9,496 nucleotides of DNA from Deinococcus sp. (GTDB lineage Bacteria; Deinococcota; Deinococci; JACQHA01), in assembly GCA_016199255.1 (NCBI GenBank), contig JACQHA010000433.1, forward strand, positions 1 to 9,496, given 5' to 3'. The stretch's first letter is position 1. Each line of letters starts with the position of its first letter. The notes beneath the pieces are model-generated. The model had not been told where the DNA came from. It was given only the letters and a program-made list of their open reading frames with translations, and ran no database searches. Position numbers and translations under genes: made by a program. Positions 1 through 6,579 of this stretch are shown here, piece after piece.

Positions 1-666
1 CCGGGAACGACTTCCCTGACGGTGCCAGATCTGTTCAGTGGTACTGGCGAGGTCACCATCCCCTTAGACCCGACCAAAGGCCTGGCCGAGAACGCCCAGA
101 CCCACTACCAGCGGGCCCAGAAGCGGCGCCGCGCCCTAGTGGGCCTCGACCAGCGGGAGCGTTCCCACCAGGCGGAGCTAGCGCGCAAGCAGGCGGCGCT
201 GGCCCAGGTGCCACTGGCTGACGCCGTCCGGCTGCAAGCGCTGCTGCCGCGCCAGCGGGGAAAAAAGGGGGAGCGCCGCACCCCAGGTCTGTCATTTCGC
301 TCCCGCCAGGGCTTTGCGATCTTAGTGGGGCGCAGTAGCCAGGAGAACGATCAGCTCACGATGCGCATCGCGAAGTCGCAGGACGTTTGGCTGCACGTGC
401 AGGCCACGCCAGGCAGCCACGTGATTGTTCGCGCCGCGGGGAAGCAGGTGCCGTTTGAGACGATTCTAGAGGCCGCCCGCCTGGCCGCCTACTATTCCCA
501 GGCGCGGCACTCCAGCAACGTGCCGGTGGACTATACTTTACGCAAGCACGTGTGGAAGCCCCGGGGGGCGAAACCTGGGGCAGTGCTCATCACCCAGCAA
601 AAGACGGTGTACGTCAACCCGGCACCGCCCTCCAGTTCGGCAGAGCTGCTATCATCTGAAACATGA
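1..666 (+). CDS. rqcH: RqcH/NFACT-family ribosome quality control protein, C-terminal part
   Basis: This is the last 221 residues of an NFACT protein (RqcH, also called FbpA or fibronectin-binding-like); the reading frame is open from base 1, so the start lies upstream. In known bacteria RqcH binds stalled 50S subunits carrying peptidyl-tRNA and directs addition of a C-terminal alanine tail that marks the chain for degradation. Seen here: the conserved I-x-LDP...NAQ-x-(Y) segment from about base 58, a charged Arg/Lys/Gln-rich helix typical of the coiled-coil part (about bases 100-230), then the NFACT-R domain (about bases 290-630). NFACT-R shows VGRSSQENDQLT, the D-x-W-x-H signature at fragment residues 128-132 followed by PGSHVIV, a VDYT segment, and the terminal KP.GAKPG.V...TVYVNP stretch. 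The NFACT-N domain with its catalytic residues is outside the window. The stop overlaps the next gene's ATG as ATGA. Family assignment is firm; the cellular role is by homology. Confidence 0.93.
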   Translation, partial: PGTTSLTVPDLFSGTGEVTIPLDPTKGLAENAQTHYQRAQKRRRALVGLDQRERSHQAELARKQAALAQVPLADAVRLQALLPRQRGKKGERRTPGLSFRSRQGFAILVGRSSQENDQLTMRIAKSQDVWLHVQATPGSHVIVRAAGKQVPFETILEAARLAAYYSQARHSSNVPVDYTLRKHVWKPRGAKPGAVLITQQKTVYVNPAPPSSSAELLSSET

Positions 667-3242
667 CCCGAGCCGCTGCCCGGCGCTCTAAACTGGTGCG
701 CCACCCTGCTGCTCACACTCCTGCACCACCAGCGCCGCAGGCGGTACCCTCTACCCCCATAGCCCGGGCCGCTGCCCCGGAGGTCACCGGCTCACGGGAC
801 TCGCAAGCTCGTGCCGGGGGCGGGACCGCCCTCACCTGGGCGGCCCAGCACCTGTCCTGGCTGACCCTGGCCAGGCAGCTGGTGCTGCCTGGGATCTTGG
901 TGCTAGCCCTGGTGCTGCGGCTGGTGTATCTCTTCACAGTGGCGCCGCCCTTTATCGGGCCGGACTCCCGCACCTACGACCAGCTGGCCAAACACCTGCT
1001 CTACAACCAGGTGTTCTCCTATAGTGGCCTGCGTTACGGCTCCAGTCCATCGGTGAATGTCACAGAAATTTCCGACCCAGAGTCCACTACTTATTACATG
1101 CCAGGCTATCCCCTGTTCCTGGCGTCCCTCTACGCCCTGGCCCGGCCCTATCCCCAGAGCCCTTTCCGACTAGTGCGGGTGGTGCAGGCGGTCCTGGCGG
1201 TGGGAGCGGTGTATTTGGTCTACTTGCTGGCGCGGCAGCTGGGGTACCAGACAGCCGGGCTGGTGGCAGCAGCCATTGCCGCCCTGTATCCGCCGTTCAT
1301 CACTTCCCCCGCCAATATCATGACCGAGCCGCTGACCTTGCCGGTGCTGCTCCTGGCGGTGCACCTGACGCTGCGCTCCTTAGACCAGCCCACCTGGCAC
1401 CGCATCCTGTGGGCGGGCATCCTCTGGGGCGCGGTGGCTATGATCCGTATTACCTTCCTGCCTATTCCCTTCTTCTTGGGCGGCGCGCTCTTGGGGAGCC
1501 GGATGCTGAGCCACCGGGCCTGGGCCAGGTTCCTGGGGATTTTCACTGCCGGGATGCTGATTCTGGTAGGCCCCTGGGTGCTGCGCAACCTGGTGGTCTT
1601 CGGCAGGCTGGAGCTTACCTCCGGCGCCGGGCCGGTGCTCAACGCCGCCAGCCACTACCGCTTTGAAGACTGGATCTTGGAGCGCTCGGAGCGGCGCGGT
1701 GCCCCGGCTGACGAAGCCCAGGGGGGTCGGGTGGGGATTGAGCGGGGCCTGAGCAACCTGAGCGAGAGCCTGGGCGAGAACCCCTTGCGCTTCTGGCACT
1801 GGCTGTTGATACAGAAGTTCAGCACGCTTTGGGGCTACTGGCACCTGGGCGAGTACTCGCCCAATTTCCCCTGGCTCTCCGAGCGCTGGTGGACTATCAT
1901 CCACCGCTGGGTAGTGTGGCCAGGATTCATTGGGCTGCTCCTGGCGCTGAGCCGGGGTCGCCATAGCCTGGTGCTGCTGGCTCCGCTGGCGCTGGTCACC
2001 GTGGTGCACCAGCTGACCCTGGGTGCCCCGCGCTATGCCCTACCGGTGATCCCGTTGCTGGTCGTAGGCGCTAGCTGGCTGCTAGTCCAGCTGGGGCAGA
2101 GAGTGCTCCAGCTGGTGCTACCGCTCGGGCAGAGGGTACTCCAGCTGCTGGCGCGGCTCGGGCCGAGAGTGCTCCAGCTGGCGACTGCCCGACAGCAGCT
2201 GTGGGCATCGCCGGCTGGGGCACTGCTGCTGGTTGGGGCAGTGCTGCTGATTGTGCTCTTACGTTCTCCTGCGGCAGCCTGGGAAAATCAGCTGGCTCGC
2301 ACCGCTCCAGCGCTGGTAGCGCTCCTGCAAGCAGTGATCCAGCTGGCTACCCTGGCTAGCCTAGCGATAGGACTGGCACTGCCACCCAAGGGTGGAGTAT
2401 TGGCGCTATTGATCGCTGCCCTGATTGACGTGGGCTCGCTGCCGGACCACCTGCTCCCCATCCCCCGGCTCCTTTTATTGCCCCTGGCGTTATGGGCCCT
2501 GGTAGACATAGTGCGCTCGGTGAACTGGCGCCGCCTGGTGCCCTTCACCGCTATTGCTGCGCTGGTCATGGTCTTGGCCCTGGCAGCATGGCGCGCCCTG
2601 GTAGACGGCCCCTGGCTCTACCCCTGGGTGAACGCGCTGGCACCTCCCTGGGGGAACTTGCTGTTCTTTGGATTACTGCCCTTGCTCCTGGCCACTGGGC
2701 TGGTGGTGGCTGCCAAATTCCGGCCAGCGGGGCGCGCCTTAGCAGCGCTAGTGCTGACCCTGAGCTCCTTTGGCCTGGCTGGCGGCAGTGGGCTAGTGCC
2801 AGAGCGGCACGGGGCTGATCTCACCGTGCAACCCAGCACGACCTTGCGCCGGGAGCTGGAACTCCCCGCCTGGGCACACGGCTATCCCAGCTATGCCCTG
2901 CAGCTCCACCTGGGCAGCGACCCTCCCGGCGCTGGATCGAGGCTCCAGGTGCTCATCGACGGCACGCCGGTGGCAGAGACCACTGTGCGCTACTTGAGCT
3001 GGTACACCGTTCCCCTGGACCGGGCAGTGATTGGCGATAAAGCCCGGATCACGGTGGAGCTGGTAGTGTCCAATATCGACCTGGAAGTGGGGACGGTGCC
3101 TGGCCAGTACGGCGCTACCAGGCTCCTGGGCCGGAGGCAACCAGCCAGCAGCCTGGATACGCCCCAGGTAGGGCTGGCCATGCAAGGGCGTGGCCTACTG
3201 GGTGACGTCAATCTCTGGCTAGGCGAGGCCACCCGGCAGTGA
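663..3242 (+). CDS. Large integral-membrane GT-C glycosyltransferase (ArnT/PMT-like) with C-terminal soluble domain
   Basis: An 859-residue membrane protein resembling the GT39/ArnT-like GT-C transferases, which move a sugar from a polyprenyl-phosphate donor onto an acceptor on the extracytoplasmic face. An Ala/Pro-rich, basic N-terminal tail (residues 1-70) precedes the first membrane span (about 73-93). An extracytoplasmic loop follows with the acidic GPDS motif (99-102), placed like the catalytic Asp of GT-C enzymes. Further family-like marks are the MTEPL motif in a membrane segment (220-224) and GAPRYALPVIPLL (455-467), matching the common RY..P..P motif. Spans continue to about residue 705, including an extra group around 515-640. 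The last 140 or so residues are soluble and look beta-rich (for example LQVLIDGTPVAETTV). The start ATG sits in an ATGA overlap with rqcH; no clear Shine-Dalgarno is visible, so coupling is likely. An 11-residue unit is repeated three times at 477-509. Donor and acceptor are unknown. Confidence 0.85.
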   Translation: MTRAAARRSKLVRHPAAHTPAPPAPQAVPSTPIARAAAPEVTGSRDSQARAGGGTALTWAAQHLSWLTLARQLVLPGILVLALVLRLVYLFTVAPPFIGPDSRTYDQLAKHLLYNQVFSYSGLRYGSSPSVNVTEISDPESTTYYMPGYPLFLASLYALARPYPQSPFRLVRVVQAVLAVGAVYLVYLLARQLGYQTAGLVAAAIAALYPPFITSPANIMTEPLTLPVLLLAVHLTLRSLDQPTWHRILWAGILWGAVAMIRITFLPIPFFLGGALLGSRMLSHRAWARFLGIFTAGMLILVGPWVLRNLVVFGRLELTSGAGPVLNAASHYRFEDWILERSERRGAPADEAQGGRVGIERGLSNLSESLGENPLRFWHWLLIQKFSTLWGYWHLGEYSPNFPWLSERWWTIIHRWVVWPGFIGLLLALSRGRHSLVLLAPLALVTVVHQLTLGAPRYALPVIPLLVVGASWLLVQLGQRVLQLVLPLGQRVLQLLARLGPRVLQLATARQQLWASPAGALLLVGAVLLIVLLRSPAAAWENQLARTAPALVALLQAVIQLATLASLAIGLALPPKGGVLALLIAALIDVGSLPDHLLPIPRLLLLPLALWALVDIVRSVNWRRLVPFTAIAALVMVLALAAWRALVDGPWLYPWVNALAPPWGNLLFFGLLPLLLATGLVVAAKFRPAGRALAALVLTLSSFGLAGGSGLVPERHGADLTVQPSTTLRRELELPAWAHGYPSYALQLHLGSDPPGAGSRLQVLIDGTPVAETTVRYLSWYTVPLDRAVIGDKARITVELVVSNIDLEVGTVPGQYGATRLLGRRQPASSLDTPQVGLAMQGRGLLGDVNLWLGEATRQ
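2091..2189 (+). repeat. Three in-frame 33-bp tandem repeats within the GT-C gene
   Basis: Three consecutive 33-base units (2091-2123, 2124-2156, 2157-2189) encode LGQRVLQLVLP, LGQRVLQLLAR and LGPRVLQLATA, residues 477-509. Each has the core LG(Q/P)RVLQL. The units differ at several synonymous positions (for example ctg ggg cag aga against ctc ggg cag agg), so the duplication is not very recent or has drifted. It falls just after the RY..P..P motif span and before the extra C-terminal spans, so it probably forms an amphipathic helical linker carrying one Arg every 11 residues. Confidence 0.85.
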
Positions 3243-4234
3243 CCCCCCGGGTTTCCATCATTATCCCCGCCTACAACGCCAGCACTACTCTGGACCGCTG
3301 CCTGGCCCAGCTTCAGGCTCACGCTCCTCCAGATGCTGAGTTCATTGTGGTGGACGACCACTCCAGCGACGCCACTGCTGCTCTCGCCAGGCGCCACCAA
3401 GTCCAGGTGATCACCAATCCCGGCCCCCGCGGCCCCAGCGCCGCCCGCAACGCTGGGGCCCAGGCAGCGCAAGGGGAAGTCCTGGTGTTTGTCGATGCCG
3501 ATGTGTACGTGCTGCCGGACACCCTGCCCCGGCTGCTGCGCCACCTGGAGCAAGGAGCCAGCGCGGCGTTTGGCTCCTACACCCGAGAGACCGTGCACCA
3601 GAATTTTGCCAGCCAGTTCAAGAACCTGCAGTTTTACTTCCTGCACCAGCACGGCCGCACCGATGCCGCCACCTTCTGGGCCGGCTGCGGCGCCGTGCGG
3701 CGCGACCTATTCCTGGCCACTGGCGGCTTTGACCCAGAGAGGCGCTACATGGAAGATGCCGATTTGGGCATGCGCTTGAAGCAGCTCGGAGCCAGGATTG
3801 TCCTGGACCCTCTGGTGCAGGCCACGCATGCCAAGGGCTACAGCTGGTGGGAGCTGGTGCGCTCCGATTTCGTTGGCCGGGCGCTGGCCTACACCGAGTT
3901 GATCCTGGACCACTCCCAGATGCCCAATGACCTCAGCACCAGCCGCCGCGCCAAGGTTTCAGTGGCGCTGGCCTGGCTCTTAGTGCTGTGCCTGATCTTG
4001 GCGCCCTGGCTGGCGGTAGCACGCTGGGCGGCGCTGCTAGCAGCCATCGACTTTCTGGTAGTGAATTTCGCTTTCTGGCAGCTGGCCTACCGCCACCGCG
4101 GGGCGGGGTTTTTGCTGCTGGCTATCCCCCAGTTCTGGCTCTTTCATTTCTACTCCGGGCTCGGGTTCTTGTGGGGCGTATACCGCCACTGGCGACGCCG
4201 GCGGGCGGCGCACCTCCTAGGCCAGGGACACTGA
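3239..4234 (+). CDS. GT2 family glycosyltransferase with C-terminal membrane spans
   Basis: A 331-residue GT-A fold family 2 transferase that would move a sugar from a nucleotide donor on the cytoplasmic face. Seen: N-terminal beta strand and VSIIIPAYN motif (residues 5-13), the nucleotide-binding VVDD (37-40), the GPSAARNAGA segment (65-74), the metal-binding DAD at 86-88, the acceptor-side WAGCGAVRRDLF stretch (147-158) and the likely base region MEDADLGMRL (171-180). Three hydrophobic segments near 241-262, 263-281 and 288-312 anchor it in the membrane, followed by a basic tail (RHWRRRRAA). The start codon is GTG and forms a GTGA overlap with the GT-C stop, so it is probably coupled to that gene. 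Its 3' end overlaps the convergent neighbour by 18 bases. The family is sure; the sugar and acceptor are not known. Confidence 0.9.
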   Translation: MTPRVSIIIPAYNASTTLDRCLAQLQAHAPPDAEFIVVDDHSSDATAALARRHQVQVITNPGPRGPSAARNAGAQAAQGEVLVFVDADVYVLPDTLPRLLRHLEQGASAAFGSYTRETVHQNFASQFKNLQFYFLHQHGRTDAATFWAGCGAVRRDLFLATGGFDPERRYMEDADLGMRLKQLGARIVLDPLVQATHAKGYSWWELVRSDFVGRALAYTELILDHSQMPNDLSTSRRAKVSVALAWLLVLCLILAPWLAVARWAALLAAIDFLVVNFAFWQLAYRHRGAGFLLLAIPQFWLFHFYSGLGFLWGVYRHWRRRRAAHLLGQGH

Positions 4235-5179
4235 CCTACTGCCCCACCACTGGCGCGCTGTCTTGGCGTGGCGCAGCGTCAGCGAGCGCTGCAGGGCGGC
4301 AAACCCGCGATCGCCCAGCAGCAAATGAGCCAGCGCCGCTCTGGCCTCCACTGTGGCCAGGCTCCTGGGGTGGAGCGCCAGGCCCTGCAGGAAATAGCGC
4401 ACTGCCTGCAGCCGGCCCCCCGGGCGGACGCTGCTCCAGCTGGCGAACATCAGGCAACGGGCCAGGGCCAGGCGATACGGCGGCACGCCTGCTGCCAGCG
4501 GTTGGGCGTAAGCCTCGGCCAGCACGTGCCGGGAACAGGCTAGTAGCTCCGCCGCCCGGCTGGTCAGGTTGCCCCCATACTCCCGCCGGGCCACCAGCGG
4601 CAGCTCTAAATGAGCAAAGCGCCGCCCAGCCAGGGCCAGCCTGATGAAGAAGTCCCAGTCTTCAGAGAGCCGCAGGTCTCCAAAGCCTCCCACAGCCTCA
4701 CCGGCGGAGCGGCGCAATAGCGTTCGGGAGAGCAGCACAAAACCACCCATGAGCAGGCGGGCCACGGTGTTCCCTGGTGGTCCGGAGCGGATGGTGCGCA
4801 ATAGCTTCCCGGCACGGTCCAGCACTACTCCATCGGTGTACACTACGTCCAGCGCCGGATCAGCGTCCAGCGCCGCCACCGTATGCGCCAGCCACTCCGG
4901 GTGCCACAGGTCGTCAGCGTCCAGGAACGCCAGGTACTCCCCCTGGGCCTCGGCCAGGCCGGTATTCCGGGCGGCGGCTGGGCCGCCGTTCAGGCGAGTC
5001 AACACCTTGCCCATCGCCTGCCGGCGCACGAGCGCCAGAGTGCCATCGGTGGAGCCATCGTCCACCACAATCAGCTCAAAGTCCCGGTAGGTCTGGGCCT
5101 GGACAGTAGCGATCGTGTCCAAGATGAAGCGCTCCCCGTTGTAGACGGGGATGATCACGCTTACTTTAGGTGTAGTCAT
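4217..5179 (-). CDS. Soluble GT2 family glycosyltransferase
   Basis: A 320-residue family 2 transferase without obvious membrane spans. Seen in order: VSVIIPVYNGERF (residues 6-18), ELIVVDDGSTDGT (35-47), GGPAAARNTG (65-74), the metal-binding motif FLDADDLWHP with DAD at 87-89, DVVYTDG (111-117), and LSEDWDFFIRL (171-181), where the ED pair is the expected catalytic region. The segment usually read as YRxHGGNxT is RREYGGNLT here, so the usual His is Tyr. The C-terminal 100 or so residues are helical and Arg-rich. The ATG overlaps the stop of the upstream DPM1-like gene as ATGA, so the pair is probably one operon. It is a clear paralogue of the gene at 7695-8645 (same length class and the same motif spacing throughout). 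Probably adds one sugar to a lipid-linked glycan; substrate unknown. Confidence 0.9.
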   Translation of the reverse strand: MTTPKVSVIIPVYNGERFILDTIATVQAQTYRDFELIVVDDGSTDGTLALVRRQAMGKVLTRLNGGPAAARNTGLAEAQGEYLAFLDADDLWHPEWLAHTVAALDADPALDVVYTDGVVLDRAGKLLRTIRSGPPGNTVARLLMGGFVLLSRTLLRRSAGEAVGGFGDLRLSEDWDFFIRLALAGRRFAHLELPLVARREYGGNLTSRAAELLACSRHVLAEAYAQPLAAGVPPYRLALARCLMFASWSSVRPGGRLQAVRYFLQGLALHPRSLATVEARAALAHLLLGDRGFAALQRSLTLRHAKTARQWWGSRSVSLA

Positions 5180-6369
5180 GAGCCCGAATTCTTCTGCACC
5201 GGCACCGGGAGCCGCAGCACGCTAAGCAAGAATGAGGCAAACACCAGCTGCGCCCCTAGCGCCATCAGGGTCAGCGCGAAAATCGCCGGATGGATTTCTT
5301 GCAGCGGGCCGAAGCGCAGCGCCACCCATTTCCTGAGGATCAGCGCATCCTGCACGAAGCCAATGAGAAAGAGCAAGGCGCCAGCCAGCACCCCGCGCTC
5401 CAAGGTGAACCCCCGGTAGAAGGCCTGCAGCAGCCGGTCCTCCTGCTCCAGTCCAGTTGACAATGCCACGGTCCGGGCACAGAGCCCCAGGAATGCTACT
5501 TGAAAGCCCAAGATGGCCAGAAAGCTGCCCAGGGTGGCGGAATGCGCGCCCAGTGCCACGCCGGCGAAGGTAGGCTGGCGCCCCAAAAGCGCCAGCTGCA
5601 CCACCAGCCCGGCAGCAATAAACAGCGCCCCCGGCACCACAAACAGCGCAGTGGGGCTGCGCAAGAGCATGAAGCGCAGGTGGCGCCAGCCGTCGCGCAG
5701 GCTGTGCAGCTTGGACTGGCCGTGGCGGGGGGAGTAGGTGATGGGAATCTCGGCAATGCGCAGGCGCGCCTTCAGGGCATTGATGACCATCTCCGAGGCA
5801 AATTCCATGCCGGTGGTGTGCAGGCGCAGGCGCTGGAACGCCTCTTTGGTGAAGGCGCGCATGCCGCAGTGGGCGTCGGACACGCTGCCCCCAAATAACA
5901 AGCGCAGGATCCCGGAGAGCAGTGGGTTGCCAATAGAGCGATGCAGCCAGGGCATGGCGCCCGGGAGGATCTGGCCCTTGAGGCGGGAGCCCATCACCAG
6001 GTCAAAGCCCTCCCGCAGCCGGGCCACAAAGTCGGGAATGCGCTCAAAGGGATAGGTGCCGTCGGAGTCGCCGATGACGATGTACCGTCCCCGGGCGCTT
6101 CTAATGCCCTGCAAATAAGCTGCCCCATAGCCCCTGATGCTCTGGTGCACTACCCGGGCCCCTTGCTCCTGAGCAATGGCCACCGAGCGGTCGGTGGAGC
6201 CGTTGTCGCTCATCACCACCTCGCCCTTTAGCCCGGCGCTCTTCAGAGCCTCCCGGGCCTGGCGCACGCACTGGCCAATGGACTGCTCCTCGTTGAGGCA
6301 GGGCATGACCACCGATACCTCGACCTCGCCTGCTGACTGCTGCTCCAGCTCGGGTTTTTGCTCCGCCAC
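5176..6369 (-). CDS. Polyprenyl-phosphate-sugar synthase-like GT2 (DPM1-like) with membrane C-terminus
   Basis: A 397-residue protein with a GT2 domain of the DPM1/dolichol-phosphate-glucose-synthase type followed by a membrane region. Seen: VSVVMPCLNEEQSIG (residues 18-32), SDNGSTDRS (54-62), GYGAAYLQGI (80-89), and DSDGTYP at 101-107, the metal-binding signature of this subgroup. MGSRLKG (126-132), the SDAHCGMRAF segment (164-173) and EIPITYSPRHGQSKL (207-221) are also typical of the subgroup. Four hydrophobic stretches follow near 241-262, 276-299, 326-341 and 361-386. Such enzymes make a polyprenyl-phosphate-linked hexose from a nucleotide sugar on the cytoplasmic face, the kind of donor that GT-C enzymes use, so this is a plausible supplier for the protein at 663-3242 (inference). 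The start is GTG; an in-frame TGA lies only two codons upstream, so no longer form is possible. No strong Shine-Dalgarno is seen. Confidence 0.88.
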   Translation of the reverse strand: MAEQKPELEQQSAGEVEVSVVMPCLNEEQSIGQCVRQAREALKSAGLKGEVVMSDNGSTDRSVAIAQEQGARVVHQSIRGYGAAYLQGIRSARGRYIVIGDSDGTYPFERIPDFVARLREGFDLVMGSRLKGQILPGAMPWLHRSIGNPLLSGILRLLFGGSVSDAHCGMRAFTKEAFQRLRLHTTGMEFASEMVINALKARLRIAEIPITYSPRHGQSKLHSLRDGWRHLRFMLLRSPTALFVVPGALFIAAGLVVQLALLGRQPTFAGVALGAHSATLGSFLAILGFQVAFLGLCARTVALSTGLEQEDRLLQAFYRGFTLERGVLAGALLFLIGFVQDALILRKWVALRFGPLQEIHPAIFALTLMALGAQLVFASFLLSVLRLPVPVQKNSGS

Positions 6370-6436
6370 GGCTCACAGCTTACCCTGTCTAGTTACTGGG
6401 GTGCTACCACACGGCGCTGGCGCTGGGTTGAGGTGC

Positions 6437-6529
6437 TCAGGTACTGAAGTGGTAGTCCACAACGATGAGCTGGATATGGGTGTAGTGGAAGAGACGCTGC
6501 AGTGCCCCGGCAGCTATGGATGTGGCATG
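6437..6529 (-). pseudogene. Decayed fragment of a GT2 glycosyltransferase N-terminus
   Basis: Within the 207-base divergent gap (6370-6576), the minus strand has a 30-codon open stretch bounded by stops. It contains the segment LQRLFHYTHIQLIVVDYHFST. This matches the family 2 pattern in which a helix of the form LxSLxxQTxxxI(E/Q) runs into LIVVDD.ST. The second Asp of VVDD is Tyr, a residue appears inserted before ST, and a stop follows at once; upstream is a TAG and no VSVIIP.YN motif. The same codon-level layout (qTxxxxELIVVDDGSTD) is seen in the intact GT2 genes at 4217-5179 and 7695-8645. I read it as a remnant of a former GT2 gene on the same strand as its downstream neighbour. The match is short, so chance similarity is not excluded. 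Confidence 0.55.
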
Positions 6530-6564
6530 CTACAGTAGACCTTGATGGCGTCCTGGCGTCGCCC

Positions 6565-6579
6565 AAGAGGGCTGTAGTG
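6565..6579 (+). promoter_or_regulatory. Shine-Dalgarno and GTG start for the GT4 gene
   Basis: AAGAGG at 6565-6570 lies six bases before GTG at 6577-6579, a normal spacing. Translation from this GTG begins MRILFISQTS, the usual beginning of a GT4 protein. The in-frame ATG codons upstream (6502, 6520) would add 25 or 19 residues unlike the family and would lie over the GT2 remnant, so the GTG is preferred. Confidence 0.75.

Noticed and set aside
1380..2009. Long open frame on the minus strand, 209 codons
   Set aside because: It lies wholly opposite the GT-C gene, is rich in Gln, Pro, Ala and His as expected from antisense of Leu/Trp/Gly codons, and shows no recognisable motif.
3988..4644. Plus-strand open frame of 218 codons spanning the convergent junction
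   Set aside because: It is a Gly/Ala/Pro-rich shadow of two GT2 genes with complete motifs in other frames; nothing in it resembles a protein family.
5500..5898. Plus-strand open frame of 132 codons within the DPM1-like gene
   Set aside because: It is antisense to conserved GT2 and membrane coding sequence; the composition is that of a shadow frame.
6445..6460. GTGG-TAGT-CCAC inverted repeat as an operator or hairpin
   Set aside because: A four-base stem is too short to support, and the bases are explained by the GT2 remnant (VVDYH codons).
6526..6540. TGCTACAGT at 6528-6536 resembling an extended -10 promoter element for the GT4 gene
   Set aside because: Only four of six bases match in the -10 hexamer and no -35 element stands 16-18 bases upstream; the host sigma preferences are unknown.
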